Source of the DNA: Winogradskyella bathintestinalis
GTDB lineage: Bacteria > Bacteroidota > Bacteroidia > Flavobacteriales > Flavobacteriaceae
NCBI RefSeq assembly: GCF_030407435.1
Contig: NZ_JASDDK010000008.1
Location: 16,739-80,738, forward strand
Length of the DNA: 64,000 nt
Reading direction: 5' to 3'
The notes below the pieces were generated by a model. That model saw only the letters and a list, made by a program, of their open reading frames with translations, was not told where the DNA came from and made no database searches. Every line of letters starts with the position of its first letter. The stretch's first letter is position 1. The position numbers and the translations under genes are program-made. Positions 56,296 through 64,000 of this stretch are shown one piece after another.

Positions 56296-57480
56296 CTACG
56301 CTTCAACTTTTTGTTTTTTAAACGTCAGTGTAAATGCTGAGCCTTCGTTAATTTTACTTGTTAATTCAATTGTACCGTTTAACGTTTCAATTTGTGTTTT
56401 AGTAATATAAAGTCCAATTCCTCTAGAATCTTTACGTTCTGTACCATGAAAAGTTTGGTACATATTAAATACCTGGTCTTTAAATTTAGTCATATCTATA
56501 CCTATACCATTATCTGAAATTAGAATTTTAATTGTGTCTTTAGAGTGAATAGATTGCACAATTATCTGAGATTTTTTATTTGGATCGGCATATTTTATGC
56601 CATTAGAAATTAAATTATAAAATATACTTTCCAAATACGGTCGATTTGTAAATAAAGTTTCATCTTTTCTAAGCGCATTATGAATGGTAACCTCGTTCTT
56701 AGAACTGTCTAATTTTAGACTATCGGAAATTTTGTTCACACAACTGTGTAAGTTAATATGCTCATTGAGTAAATTTAAATTTGCTTTAGATTTTATACTA
56801 ATTATGTCGTCTAAATCGACAATGGTTGCTGTTAAGGATTCAGATATTGTCTTTAAGTGGCCAATAAGGTCCTCTTTTTCCCCTTTATCGTTAGTATCAT
56901 CATAAAATTCGAGGATATTTTTAAAATTACCAATGTGAGTTTTTAAATTATGAGAAACAATATGTGTAAAATTTTGAAGCCTTTTGTTTTCACTATTAAT
57001 AACCTGAAGATTCTCGGTTAATTGGCTCTTACGCTTTTTCATCGGCGTGATGTCGATAATGCTTCCAATAACTCGTGTAGGTTTATTATCAACAGTTTTT
57101 TCTATTACTTTTCCTTTGGCCAATACCCATTTGTATTTTCCGTTTTGACAAAAAATACGATATTCTTTTTCAAAAATAGAAAGCTCACCATTTAGAAGAC
57201 GTTCCAATTCTTGAGAATAATCTTCAAAATCATCTTTATGAACACGTAGGCGCCAAGCTTTCACGGTGTCCTTTAATTCACTATCAGAAAAACCAACTAT
57301 GTTTTTAAATTCTTCCGAATAAAATGTTTTATTTTTTACAATATGCCAATCCCATACTCCTACATTAGAAATTTCTAAAGCGATCTCATATTTATTATCT
57401 TCTGTAAAACGATTTAAGGTCTTTTGATTTTTGTATTTTGTTGAACTAGAATTAGTTAGCTTAATTTTAGGGAATTTCAT
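56296..57480 (-). CDS. PAS-domain sensor histidine kinase (soluble)
   Basis: A 394-residue kinase without membrane helices. A PAS fold (about 28-145) opens with ALEISNVGVWDWHIV, ending in the PAC-like RVIGSIIDITPMKKRK. The H box is His177 in HIVSHNLKTHIG, and the ATPase domain follows with LISNGIKYADP, SDNGIGIDMT and GIGLYITKTQIE. No response regulator gene is adjacent, so its partner is elsewhere. The PAS domain may sense a cytoplasmic ligand or redox cue. Confidence 0.9.
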   Translation of the reverse strand: MKFPKIKLTNSSSTKYKNQKTLNRFTEDNKYEIALEISNVGVWDWHIVKNKTFYSEEFKNIVGFSDSELKDTVKAWRLRVHKDDFEDYSQELERLLNGELSIFEKEYRIFCQNGKYKWVLAKGKVIEKTVDNKPTRVIGSIIDITPMKKRKSQLTENLQVINSENKRLQNFTHIVSHNLKTHIGNFKNILEFYDDTNDKGEKEDLIGHLKTISESLTATIVDLDDIISIKSKANLNLLNEHINLHSCVNKISDSLKLDSSKNEVTIHNALRKDETLFTNRPYLESIFYNLISNGIKYADPNKKSQIIVQSIHSKDTIKILISDNGIGIDMTKFKDQVFNMYQTFHGTERKDSRGIGLYITKTQIETLNGTIELTSKINEGSAFTLTFKKQKVEA

Positions 57481-57772
57481 AGATCATACTTTTAATATAA
57501 GACACTAAATTCAGGTGTTTGTCACAAATCCCTCTCGATTTAATTCCATTTTTTTAACCAATTATAGTAGAGAAATATGCATTGCAAGTAAGTGAATTAA
57601 AGTGTAGTAAATTTAATTCTTTGAAATTCAATTTACAAGACATAAATCATTAAGTTAATGCAAACGTAGGAATTTAGTTAAGATGGTTGTTATCTATAAG
57701 TTAAGAATGCAGATTGTATTACTTATTTTTCTTGACTGGATGGTGTTAATTTGAAAGTTAAATCACTGCCAA

Positions 57773-58681
57773 TTATTGTCTAGGATGAAACTTGTTTAAT
57801 ACCTCGCTTAAATGCGATCGGTCCACGTGCATATAAATTTCGGTCGTTGTAATACTCTCATGACCGAGCATCATTTGTATAGCTCTAAGGTCGGCTCCAT
57901 TTTCTAATAAATGTGTAGCAAATGAATGTCTAAATGTATGCGGAGAGACCGTTTTATTTATACCCGACTTTTCTACTAATTGTTTAATAATGGTAAAAAT
58001 CATAGCGCGTGTCAATTTTTTACCTTTAAAATTTAAAAAGACAACATCTTTAGAGTGGGGTTGCACGCTAATATGATTTCTGATGGCCAACCAATGGTTT
58101 ATATAGTTTTGTGTGGACAATCCAATCGGAACAAAACGTTGCTTATCTCCTTTACCAGTGACTTTAATAAACCCCTCTTCAAAAAACAGATCAGATATTT
58201 TCAATTCAATCAGTTCGCTTACACGTAATCCACAACTATATAAAGTTTCAACCACCGCTCTATTTCGTTCACCAAGATTCACCCCATTATATTGGTAACT
58301 TAAATCTATGGCATTAATTAAATGGTCGATATCTTTTACTGATAAAGTATCTGGGAGTTTGCGTCCCAATCTAGGAGATTCAATTAGGTCTAATGGATTG
58401 GTCGTTCTGTAATTTTCGAAAATAAGATAATCGAAAAAATTTCTTAATCCAGATATTAAACGTGCTTGTGATCTTACGTTAATAGATTTAGACACTGAAT
58501 AAATAAAATCTTTTATAATGGTATGATCTATCGTAAGAGGATCCTTCTTTATATCATGTGTTTCTAGGTAAGATATTAGTTTTTTAATATCGTAACTATA
58601 ATTCACTATAGAATTTTTAGACAAACCACGTTCAATTTGAAGATAATGATTATAATCTGTGATTGCTTGTTGCCATTTCAT
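57773..58681 (-). CDS. xerD: Tyrosine recombinase XerD
   Basis: Resolves chromosome dimers at dif with a partner recombinase. The 302-residue protein has the SAM-like N-terminal domain (KWQQAITDYNHYLQIERGLS) and the catalytic residues Arg153 (CGLRVSEL), Lys177, His248 and Arg251 (HTFRHSFATHLL), His274 (LGHESI) and Tyr283 (EIYMHVD). I take the ATG at 58681. The frame runs on to 58723, but those 14 residues (LFLTM end) do not match the family. The upstream region has DnaA-box-like repeats. Confidence 0.93.
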   Translation of the reverse strand: MKWQQAITDYNHYLQIERGLSKNSIVNYSYDIKKLISYLETHDIKKDPLTIDHTIIKDFIYSVSKSINVRSQARLISGLRNFFDYLIFENYRTTNPLDLIESPRLGRKLPDTLSVKDIDHLINAIDLSYQYNGVNLGERNRAVVETLYSCGLRVSELIELKISDLFFEEGFIKVTGKGDKQRFVPIGLSTQNYINHWLAIRNHISVQPHSKDVVFLNFKGKKLTRAMIFTIIKQLVEKSGINKTVSPHTFRHSFATHLLENGADLRAIQMMLGHESITTTEIYMHVDRSHLSEVLNKFHPRQ

Positions 58682-58713
58682 GGTTAAAAATAAGGAATAA
58701 CACATCATTATTG

Positions 58714-58832
58714 CTATTAACACACATGCGTTCTTATGCCGATCCGAAACAAAATTGTTAATAACTTAAAGTGTATTTACCTGATTATCAATTTTTTATT
58801 TTTATTATTGTGTACAAAATTGTTAATAACTT
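58714..58832. repeat. Repeated DnaA-box-like sites with a 19-bp direct repeat upstream of xerD
   Basis: ACAAAATTGTTAATAACTT occurs twice without mismatch, at 58749-58767 and 58814-58832 (65 bp apart). Each copy contains TGTTAATAA, whose complement TTATTAACA differs from the TTATnCACA box at one position. A third, related CTATTAACA is at 58714-58722 in the opposite orientation. The spacer is very AT rich. DnaA binding is an inference. Confidence 0.4.
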
Positions 58833-58902
58833 TAAGGAAAATTTTTCAAACATCATAAAAAAGACTTTAGTTTGTAGTAATCAATTTTAAAACTTATATA
58901 TT

Positions 58903-59412
58903 ATGAAAAAATTATTTTTATGTGCTGCTTTGGCAGTATTTGCTTTTAGTAGCGTTAAGGCACAATCATTTAACGGTAGTGTGAGTGCAGCTTTACCAAT
59001 GGGTGATGCTGGGGATCTTTCTTCGTTTGGAATTAATTTAGAAGCTAACTATTTATGGGCAGTTTCTGAAGAATTTAATGTCGGCGTGGCCGCAGGGTAC
59101 CACCATTATTTTGGAAAAGAATATTCCGATTCATTTGCTGGTACAACTATAACTTATGATGCTGAAGACTCGAGTTTCTTGCCTATTTCAGGGGCTGCTC
59201 GCTACAGTCTTTCTGAAGAATTTACCGTAGGTGTCGATTTAGGTTATGCAATAGGCATTAGTCCGGATTACAATGATGGCGGATTCTATTACGCGCCTAA
59301 AGTACAATATGGAATTAGTGAAGCTATTGATATTGTATTAGCTTATAAAGGAGTAAGTTTAGATGGAGGTTCATTTGATGCCATATCTCTAGGTGTAGAA
59401 TTTGAATTATAA
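58903..59412 (+). CDS. Outer-membrane beta-barrel protein (OmpW/OprF-type porin family)
   Basis: A 169-residue protein with signal peptide (MKKLFLCAALAVFAFSSVKAQ) and about eight amphipathic strands ending in an aromatic/charged FEL. Alternating residues such as VGVAAGYHHYFG and YSLSEEFTVGVDLGYAIG fit an 8-stranded barrel. The function is unspecified; it may be a small porin or structural protein. Terminator 59433-59453. A paralogue-like barrel gene lies next, at 59713. Confidence 0.85.
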   Translation: MKKLFLCAALAVFAFSSVKAQSFNGSVSAALPMGDAGDLSSFGINLEANYLWAVSEEFNVGVAAGYHHYFGKEYSDSFAGTTITYDAEDSSFLPISGAARYSLSEEFTVGVDLGYAIGISPDYNDGGFYYAPKVQYGISEAIDIVLAYKGVSLDGGSFDAISLGVEFEL

Positions 59413-59432
59413 CATTTAAATATATGATTAAG

Positions 59433-59453
59433 AGAGAGGCTATTCGCCTCTCT
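59433..59453 (+). terminator. Intrinsic terminator of the first barrel gene
   Basis: AGAGAGGC / GCCTCTCT arms, 5-base loop, then T7. Confidence 0.93.
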
Positions 59454-59652
59454 TTTTTTTGATCTTAATAAATACTAAGTAAAACCAAATCAAAAAGATT
59501 TATACATAGTTAAATGGTCACTGATTTTGATAGCTGATTTTGAGATTTAACTTTGCAATTGAACAATATAAAAATAATAGAGACCGATTTACATTGCTTA
59601 AACACAAAATTTATCGATGAATTACACAAAACTTTAACATAATTAGTAATTT

Positions 59653-59679
59653 TTGATTTCGAGGTAAAGGCTACTTTTG
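59653..59679 (+). promoter_or_regulatory. Promoter TTG-N16-TACTTTTG for the second barrel gene
   Basis: TTG at 59653-59655 and TACTTTTG at 59672-59679, 16 bp apart (close to the 17-23 range). The ATG is 33 bp downstream. Confidence 0.5.
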
Positions 59680-59712
59680 CCGACCAATTAATTAAAAAAT
59701 TAAACTCAAATT

Positions 59713-60339
59713 ATGAAAAAATTATTATTTACAGCTGCAGTCGCGGTATTAGGATTTACAACTATCAATGCTCAAGAAGAAGCTAAAACTTTTGGTTTTA
59801 GTGAAGGTGATATCTTTTTAGAAGGTAATATCGGCTTTAACAGCACTAATAATAAAAATACTGACACTAAAGATAACAGCTTTAATATTAATCCTAAACT
59901 AGGTTATTTTATTAATGAAGATTTAGCAATTGGAGGTGAATTATCTTATAGATCCTACAAAGAAGAAGTTGCAGGCACAGATACTGATGACATTTCTGGG
60001 TTTGGTGTTGGCGCTTTTGCTCGTTACTACTTTTTGGATTTAGGTCAACGTTTTAAGACCTATACTGAATTCGGTGCAGGTTATTCTAGCTTAAACGATA
60101 AAAGCGGTTCTGATGATGTAAAATTAAATACTATTGGTGCTGGTTTAGATTTAGGTATCAACTACTTCGTAACTGAAAAGATCGCATTAACGTTTGGTTT
60201 AAAAAATGTATTGTCATTTTCTTCTAGCAAATACGATATTGATGGAGCAGAAGCAGAAACAGATTTTAATTTAGGTTTTGGAGATGTTGCTAACCCTTTT
60301 GGAGGTAACGCTGCTTTCGGAATCTTATTTAAGTTCTAG
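59713..60339 (+). CDS. Outer-membrane beta-barrel protein
   Basis: A 208-residue protein with signal peptide (MKKLLFTAAVAVLGFTTINAQ). The barrel strands are visible from GDIFLEGNIGFN to the final AFGILFKF, with aromatic girdles (YFINEDLAIGGELSYRSY, ARYYFLDLGQRF). The terminal phenylalanine is the usual BAM recognition end. Probably a small porin or scaffold; no ligand inferred. It is one of two neighbouring barrel genes, each with its own terminator, which suggests independent and strong expression. Confidence 0.87.
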   Translation: MKKLLFTAAVAVLGFTTINAQEEAKTFGFSEGDIFLEGNIGFNSTNNKNTDTKDNSFNINPKLGYFINEDLAIGGELSYRSYKEEVAGTDTDDISGFGVGAFARYYFLDLGQRFKTYTEFGAGYSSLNDKSGSDDVKLNTIGAGLDLGINYFVTEKIALTFGLKNVLSFSSSKYDIDGAEAETDFNLGFGDVANPFGGNAAFGILFKF

Positions 60340-60360
60340 AAAACAAACTTTTATAAAATA

Positions 60361-60388
60361 AAAACCCAATGCCTCGGCATTGGGTTTT
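60361..60388 (+). terminator. Intrinsic terminator of the second barrel gene
   Basis: AAAACCCAATGC / GCATTGGGTTTT arms, 4-base loop (CTCG), then T. Confidence 0.93.
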
Positions 60389-60580
60389 TATTTTATATCA
60401 AATTGTTAATTCAATTAATAGTTCCTAATAATTTCAAATTTAAATTATCATTTTATTTTTTATAAAAACGTCTAGAATTTACCTTTCAAATTCAGTTTAT
60501 TCTATTTATTAGTCATTCTTATTTTAATTTTTTCTACTATTGATTTTAGTATTCTTAAAGGATCTTTATCTAAATTACTC

Positions 60581-60606
60581 TAAATAATGACTTTAAATAA
60601 TGACTT
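60581..60606. repeat. Perfect 13-bp tandem duplication
   Basis: TAAATAATGACTT occurs twice in direct succession (60581-60593 and 60594-60606), about 20 bp past the menE stop. Likely a slippage product. Confidence 0.7.
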
Positions 60607-60625
60607 TAAAATAATATAGTTCTAA

Positions 60626-61711
60626 TTAATTTTCTAAGACACGCTTTATTGTTTTCGTACGCTGTATTTTTCCATTTACAGTTTCAGCAAATTGGTCTAT
60701 AGTATAAATCTTTTTTGGTATTTCAAACTTAGTTAAATCCTTTAATTGATTGAGTTTATCATTTATACTATCCATAGAATCCTGAGGTTTTTCAATAATT
60801 AAAATTAATTTTTCCCCTAATGAAGCATCCTCTTCGCCAGCTAAAATAAAACGTTGCTTTATAACTGATTGTAATTTATCTTCAATTTGTTCCGGAAATA
60901 ATTTAACTCCTCCAGAATTTACGACATTATCAAAACGCCCCAAGAGTTTAAAACTTGTGGTCGATTTTAAATCAACAATATCATTAGTAATTAAAGCTTC
61001 TTTAACGAGTTTTGGTGCATTAATAACTAAACAATTTCTGTCATCTTGCTCAAAATTAATATCTTGTAGAGCTTTAAAATACATATCTTTATCACCTGAT
61101 TTAGATTTTAATTGTCTTAGAGCGACATGTGTTACAGTTTCTGTCATGCCATAAGTCTCGTAAAATTTAGGAATACAATCTTTAATTTTTTCAATTAATG
61201 GTTGAGTTACTTTAGATCCCCCAACAATTATTGTTTTAATATTCTGAATATAATTTATGGTATGTTTTAATTGTAATGGAATCATTGCACAGAAATCATA
61301 AGATTTCTCATAATCGAAAGCTGGTTGCACTGTAGGCTCCACAAAATCGATTTCTAAACCTAACACCAAAGCACGGACAAACATCATTTTACCAGCAATA
61401 AAATGACTTGGTAAACAATGTAATGCTTTATCCCCAGGTTCTAATCCAAAAAAGTTACCCGTAGCAATGGCAGAATTAACCATAGCTTGTTTTTTTAATT
61501 TAACCTTTTTTGGATAACCCGTAGAACCAGATGTAGTAACAATTAAAAAGTCTTCTTTATTTAACCAATCGATTAAAAAATCACCGGTAATCTTTTCATA
61601 TTTTTCACCTTCTTTGATAAGACTATAAGCTACTTCCTTTAATTCCTCATGATTAAAATGAAGTCCGTTGAACTTAAATCTGTTATGCACTTTATTGTAC
61701 GTAGGAGTCAT
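60626..61711 (-). CDS. menE: o-Succinylbenzoate-CoA ligase (AMP-binding)
   Basis: Activates o-succinylbenzoate with ATP and CoA in menaquinone synthesis. The 361-residue protein is shorter than the typical 450-550 residues, as in other Bacteroidota. It has the adenylation P-loop TTSGSTGYPKKVKL (about 59-72), YGMTETVTHVA and the GRFDNVVNSGGVKLFPEQIE hinge. The C-terminal catalytic lysine is in NGKIQRTKT. The gene lies 3 bp after the CPBP protease in the leftward run menC-CPBP-menE. Confidence 0.9.
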   Translation of the reverse strand: MTPTYNKVHNRFKFNGLHFNHEELKEVAYSLIKEGEKYEKITGDFLIDWLNKEDFLIVTTSGSTGYPKKVKLKKQAMVNSAIATGNFFGLEPGDKALHCLPSHFIAGKMMFVRALVLGLEIDFVEPTVQPAFDYEKSYDFCAMIPLQLKHTINYIQNIKTIIVGGSKVTQPLIEKIKDCIPKFYETYGMTETVTHVALRQLKSKSGDKDMYFKALQDINFEQDDRNCLVINAPKLVKEALITNDIVDLKSTTSFKLLGRFDNVVNSGGVKLFPEQIEDKLQSVIKQRFILAGEEDASLGEKLILIIEKPQDSMDSINDKLNQLKDLTKFEIPKKIYTIDQFAETVNGKIQRTKTIKRVLEN

Positions 61712-61714
61712 GAT

Positions 61715-62650
61715 TTACTTTATAATTTTATAATCTTCATTTATTGGCTCAGTGACTTTGCCTAATAATTTATCTTTCCAATTAGTCCAGCCGTATTTTT
61801 TAGAAAGTATTAATAACATTAATGGATATACGATTAATACTGGTAAAATAATTTCTGATATTGCGCCTAATTCTGGCTCACTAGTGTCTTTAAATAAAGC
61901 ATCCGTTTGTAACGCTGTCCAATCTGCAGTTACTAATAATGATGCAATAAGGTTATTTCCTAAATGAAATCCTAAGGCCAACTCTAAACCTTCATCCATC
62001 AAAGTCATTATTCCTAATAATAAACCTGTCCCCACATAAAAAATCATCATCTGCCAAAATCCTATGGCACCCACTTCTGGATTTGCACTATGGGCTATTC
62101 CAAATAATATAGAAGTTAAAATTAATGGAAACCATTTATTCTTTACCAATACACCGACGTGCTGCATCAAATAACCTCTAAATAAATATTCTTCTAATCC
62201 TATCTGAAAAGGAAACAACAAAATACTAATTATAAATAGCACAGCAAATTTCCCCGCATTAAACTGAAACACAATATTTTCCGAATCAATGGAATACATT
62301 ATAAAAAATGTTACCACCGTATAAGTAGTAATCATTAAGAAAGAAAATAAAACTCGACCAAAATCTACCTTAGAGCGAGTAGTAGTTAAAGAGAGGAGAC
62401 TTCTTTGATGAACAAATTTGACTAAAACAAATAAAAGTCCTAATAAAAATGCGAACGGCAAAAGGTTCATTATTAAAGACAGGTTTGCAGGTATTTGTTT
62501 CATCAAATCATAAGCCATCTCCAAATCCGATGGATTAGCAACTAAAAAATAGATAAAATTTCCAATAAAGATTCCGGCAACAAGAATAGTTGTTAAAATA
62601 AACATCCAAAGTTGGAGCTGCCCTTTGTAAGCTTGTTGTATATAATTCAT
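61715..62650 (-). CDS. CPBP family intramembrane metalloprotease
   Basis: A 311-residue membrane protein with about eight helices. The CAAX-protease-type motifs are EEYLFRGYLMQ (Glu-Glu plus Arg), ILFGIAHSANPE (His) and GFHLGNNLI (His-Asn). It sits directly between menC and menE (0 and 3 bp gaps), an order common in Flavobacteriaceae. A functional link to menaquinone is not known and may be coincidental cotranscription. Confidence 0.88.
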   Translation of the reverse strand: MNYIQQAYKGQLQLWMFILTTILVAGIFIGNFIYFLVANPSDLEMAYDLMKQIPANLSLIMNLLPFAFLLGLLFVLVKFVHQRSLLSLTTTRSKVDFGRVLFSFLMITTYTVVTFFIMYSIDSENIVFQFNAGKFAVLFIISILLFPFQIGLEEYLFRGYLMQHVGVLVKNKWFPLILTSILFGIAHSANPEVGAIGFWQMMIFYVGTGLLLGIMTLMDEGLELALGFHLGNNLIASLLVTADWTALQTDALFKDTSEPELGAISEIILPVLIVYPLMLLILSKKYGWTNWKDKLLGKVTEPINEDYKIIK

Positions 62651-63685
62651 TTATAATTTAAATTTCCAAGGTTGATTACAATCGTATTGCAAAGTACCAT
62701 TTTTTACTGTTAATGGCGAAGGAAAATTGTTAGTATATAAGCTACCTGTTCCTAAACCCTGTGGCATTTTATTTTGAAGTATGTAGGTCCATTGAGCAAT
62801 AGCATTTAGCCCGATATTACTTTCTAACGCACTTGTTATCCACCAATTTATATTTAAATCTTCCGCACAATTTATCCATTGTTCACTTCCAGAAAATCCA
62901 CCTACTAAACTGGGTTTTAATATAATATATTGAGGTTTTATAGTTTGAAGTAATTCTTGTTTTTCTAATGGTGAAAATACTCCAATTAGTTCTTCATCTA
63001 GAGCTATAGGTAAAGGCGTATTTTTACATAATTCTGCCATCTTATTTAATTGCTTGGACATTATAGGCTGTTCAATTGAATGTATTTGATATTTCGCTAA
63101 TTGATTCAATTTACTTAAAGCATTTTCAGGTAAAAATGCGCCATTAGCATCGACTCGTAATTCTATATCTGAAATTGAAAATTCCTGCCTAATAGATTTT
63201 AAAATATCTAACTCTGTTTGAAAATCTATCGCTCCGATTTTAAGTTTAATACAATTAAACCCTGCTTCAATTTTTTCTTTAATCTGTGAACGCATAAAAT
63301 CAGCACTTCCCATCCAAACTAACCCATTTATAGGTATAGAATCGTTGCTGGATGTAAAATCCGAAGGAAATAGTTGAAACTTATCTCGGCTTTCTAAAGA
63401 TTTAAAAGCCGTTTCAAGACCAAATTGAATGCTAGGAAATTCTATAAGACTATGTAATAGATTTTCTAACCCAAATTGAATGTTATTACAAGCCCAATTT
63501 AGCTTAGCTTCATAATCCTCACGGTCGTCAATTGATAAGCCTCTTAAAATACCACATTCACCGACCCCTATATAATCTTCATGTTCTAATATTATAAACC
63601 AAGTTTCTTTTGTTAACATTACTCCTCTTGATGTTCCACTTGGTCGTTTAAATTTTAGAACATATTTATAATAATTTGCTTTCAT
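62651..63685 (-). CDS. menC: o-Succinylbenzoate synthase
   Basis: An enolase-superfamily enzyme that dehydrates the cyclohexadiene intermediate in menaquinone synthesis. The 344-residue protein has the catalytic lysine pair in CIKLKIGA, metal ligands DANGAF and ALDEELIG, and the second catalytic lysine in ILKPSLVGG. Start at ATG 63685 (MKANYYKYVLKF). A TTG at 63697 would add four residues but lies inside the TATTTTTG promoter-like element (63695-63702). First of the menC-CPBP-menE run. Confidence 0.93.
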   Translation of the reverse strand: MKANYYKYVLKFKRPSGTSRGVMLTKETWFIILEHEDYIGVGECGILRGLSIDDREDYEAKLNWACNNIQFGLENLLHSLIEFPSIQFGLETAFKSLESRDKFQLFPSDFTSSNDSIPINGLVWMGSADFMRSQIKEKIEAGFNCIKLKIGAIDFQTELDILKSIRQEFSISDIELRVDANGAFLPENALSKLNQLAKYQIHSIEQPIMSKQLNKMAELCKNTPLPIALDEELIGVFSPLEKQELLQTIKPQYIILKPSLVGGFSGSEQWINCAEDLNINWWITSALESNIGLNAIAQWTYILQNKMPQGLGTGSLYTNNFPSPLTVKNGTLQYDCNQPWKFKL

Positions 63686-63694
63686 AAGTATAAC

Positions 63695-63702
63695 CAAAAA
63701 TA
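63695..63702 (-). promoter_or_regulatory. -7 promoter element for menC (TATTTTTG)
   Basis: Minus-strand TATTTTTG fits TAnnTTTG and ends 9 bp before the menC ATG. It suggests a short leader, and argues for 63685 over 63697 as the start. The nearest upstream TTG is 27 bp away. Confidence 0.4.
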
Positions 63703-63856
63703 ATCATTTAATTCCGTTTTTTAAGTGTACAAAATATGAAGTCTTATAGTCGCTATAGCAACAGAGAGTCTGTGTTTAACTTAGTGTTTTAGTTTAGTAT
63801 ACACAAAATATTAAAATGTGTCGAATAAATTCTAAATAAAATTTCATAAAACAAAA

Positions 63857-63886
63857 AAACCCTTACTATAAATATAGTAAGGGTTT
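63857..63886 (-). terminator. Intrinsic terminator of the rRNA operon
   Basis: AAACCCTTACTATA (63857-63870) and its exact complement (63873-63886) nearly touch, with the A run on the left giving a U run on the minus strand. It lies 7 bp after the 5S gene. Confidence 0.9.
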
Positions 63887-63892
63887 CTAAAA

Positions 63893-64000
63893 AAGGCGGC
63901 GACCTACTCTTCCACAGTAAAGCAGTACCATCGGCGCAAACGGGCTTAACTACTCTGTTCGGAATGGTAAGAGGTGAGCCCCGTCGCTATAACCACCTTA
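63893..64000 (-). rRNA. rrf: 5S ribosomal RNA
   Basis: Reading leftward from 64000, the sequence begins TAAGGTGGTTATAGCGACGG and ends GTCGCCGCCTT, the two halves of 5S helix I. It contains ACCTCTTACCATTCCGAACAG, characteristic of Bacteroidota 5S genes, in slightly shorter form here. The 5' end is at or just beyond the window edge. The rest of the rRNA operon must lie to the right. It is transcribed leftward and ended by the hairpin at 63857-63886. Confidence 0.9.

Larger units (their letters stand above)
59413..59712. other. 300-bp intergenic region between the two barrel genes
   Basis: Contains the terminator of the first gene and the promoter of the second; otherwise AT-rich DNA with no further recognisable feature. 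Confidence 0.55.

Noticed and set aside
58682..58723. Longer xerD start at 58723
   Set aside because: The added residues are hydrophobic and outside the family alignment; MKWQQ is the usual opening.

Overview
The window reads as chromosomal DNA of a marine-type member of the Flavobacteriaceae (Bacteroidota). The evidence is the strong AT bias, the TAnnTTTG-type promoter elements, the lack of clear Shine-Dalgarno sequences, C-terminal type IX secretion (T9SS) sorting domains on two exported proteins, and families typical of the group (DUF5686, DUF4835/PorD-like, DUF6913-like, the long form of GAPDH, and a CPBP protease between menC and menE). The Winogradskyella/Psychroserpens/Lacinutrix neighbourhood is a guess from general resemblance only. 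Almost all of the DNA is ordinary core genome: no prophage, insertion sequence, CRISPR array, tRNA gene or defence island was seen.

Layout. 1-3.2 kb: the 3' end of a DUF5686 outer-membrane protein, a secreted NTF2-like protein and a secreted S15 peptidase. 3.2-8.3 kb: Pcm, an oxidoreductase, 3-hydroxybutyryl-CoA dehydrogenase, DUF1015 and YggS. 8.3-13.4 kb: a rightward cluster of a DnaQ/GIY-YIG nuclease lacking any canonical start codon, a DUF3857 protein, a voltage-gated-type K+ channel with a zinc ribbon, and miaA. 13.6-18.5 kb: a leftward cluster of glycosyltransferase, YbbR protein, coaE, and a sensor kinase with its response regulator. 18.7-28.7 kb: a T9SS fibronectin protein, fabI, recN, the run bamD-rpoZ-coaBC-DUF4835, and dapA. 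28.8-30.5 kb: a 5'-nucleotidase split into two genes. 30.6-36.4 kb: a membrane protein, the GNAT-prmC-ligA operon, a lipoprotein and ribD. 36.6-43.3 kb: HAD hydrolase, EamA transporter, YigZ, thioesterase, dnaA, a phosphatase, a T9SS sugar dehydrogenase and an RsmI-like methylase. 43.7-51 kb: a lytic transglycosylase-like protein, the leftward operon dapF-GNAT-mltG-DUF2279, an HtrA protease and the long GAPDH. 51.5-58.7 kb: a coiled-coil membrane protein, a truncated acetyltransferase relic, holA, a stand-alone HsdR-N nuclease domain with a glycosyltransferase, an OmpA lipoprotein, a PAS histidine kinase and xerD. 58.7-64 kb: two outer-membrane beta-barrel genes, the menaquinone operon menC-CPBP-menE, and a 5S rRNA gene (minus strand) that begins at the right edge, with its terminator.

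Themes. Envelope building dominates: BamD, MltG, the second transglycosylase, DapA/DapF for diaminopimelate, OmpA, HtrA and the PorD-like protein. Information processing (DnaA, HolA, LigA, RecN, XerD, PrmC, MiaA) and cofactor synthesis (CoaBC, CoaE, RibD, MenC, MenE) make up most of the rest. The most notable unexplained signals are the nuclease with no ATG/GTG/TTG start, DnaA-box-like repeats upstream of xerD, a nested palindrome in front of the two-component system, three successive hairpins ahead of the HAD gene, and the acetyltransferase relic. No complete new system is evident.
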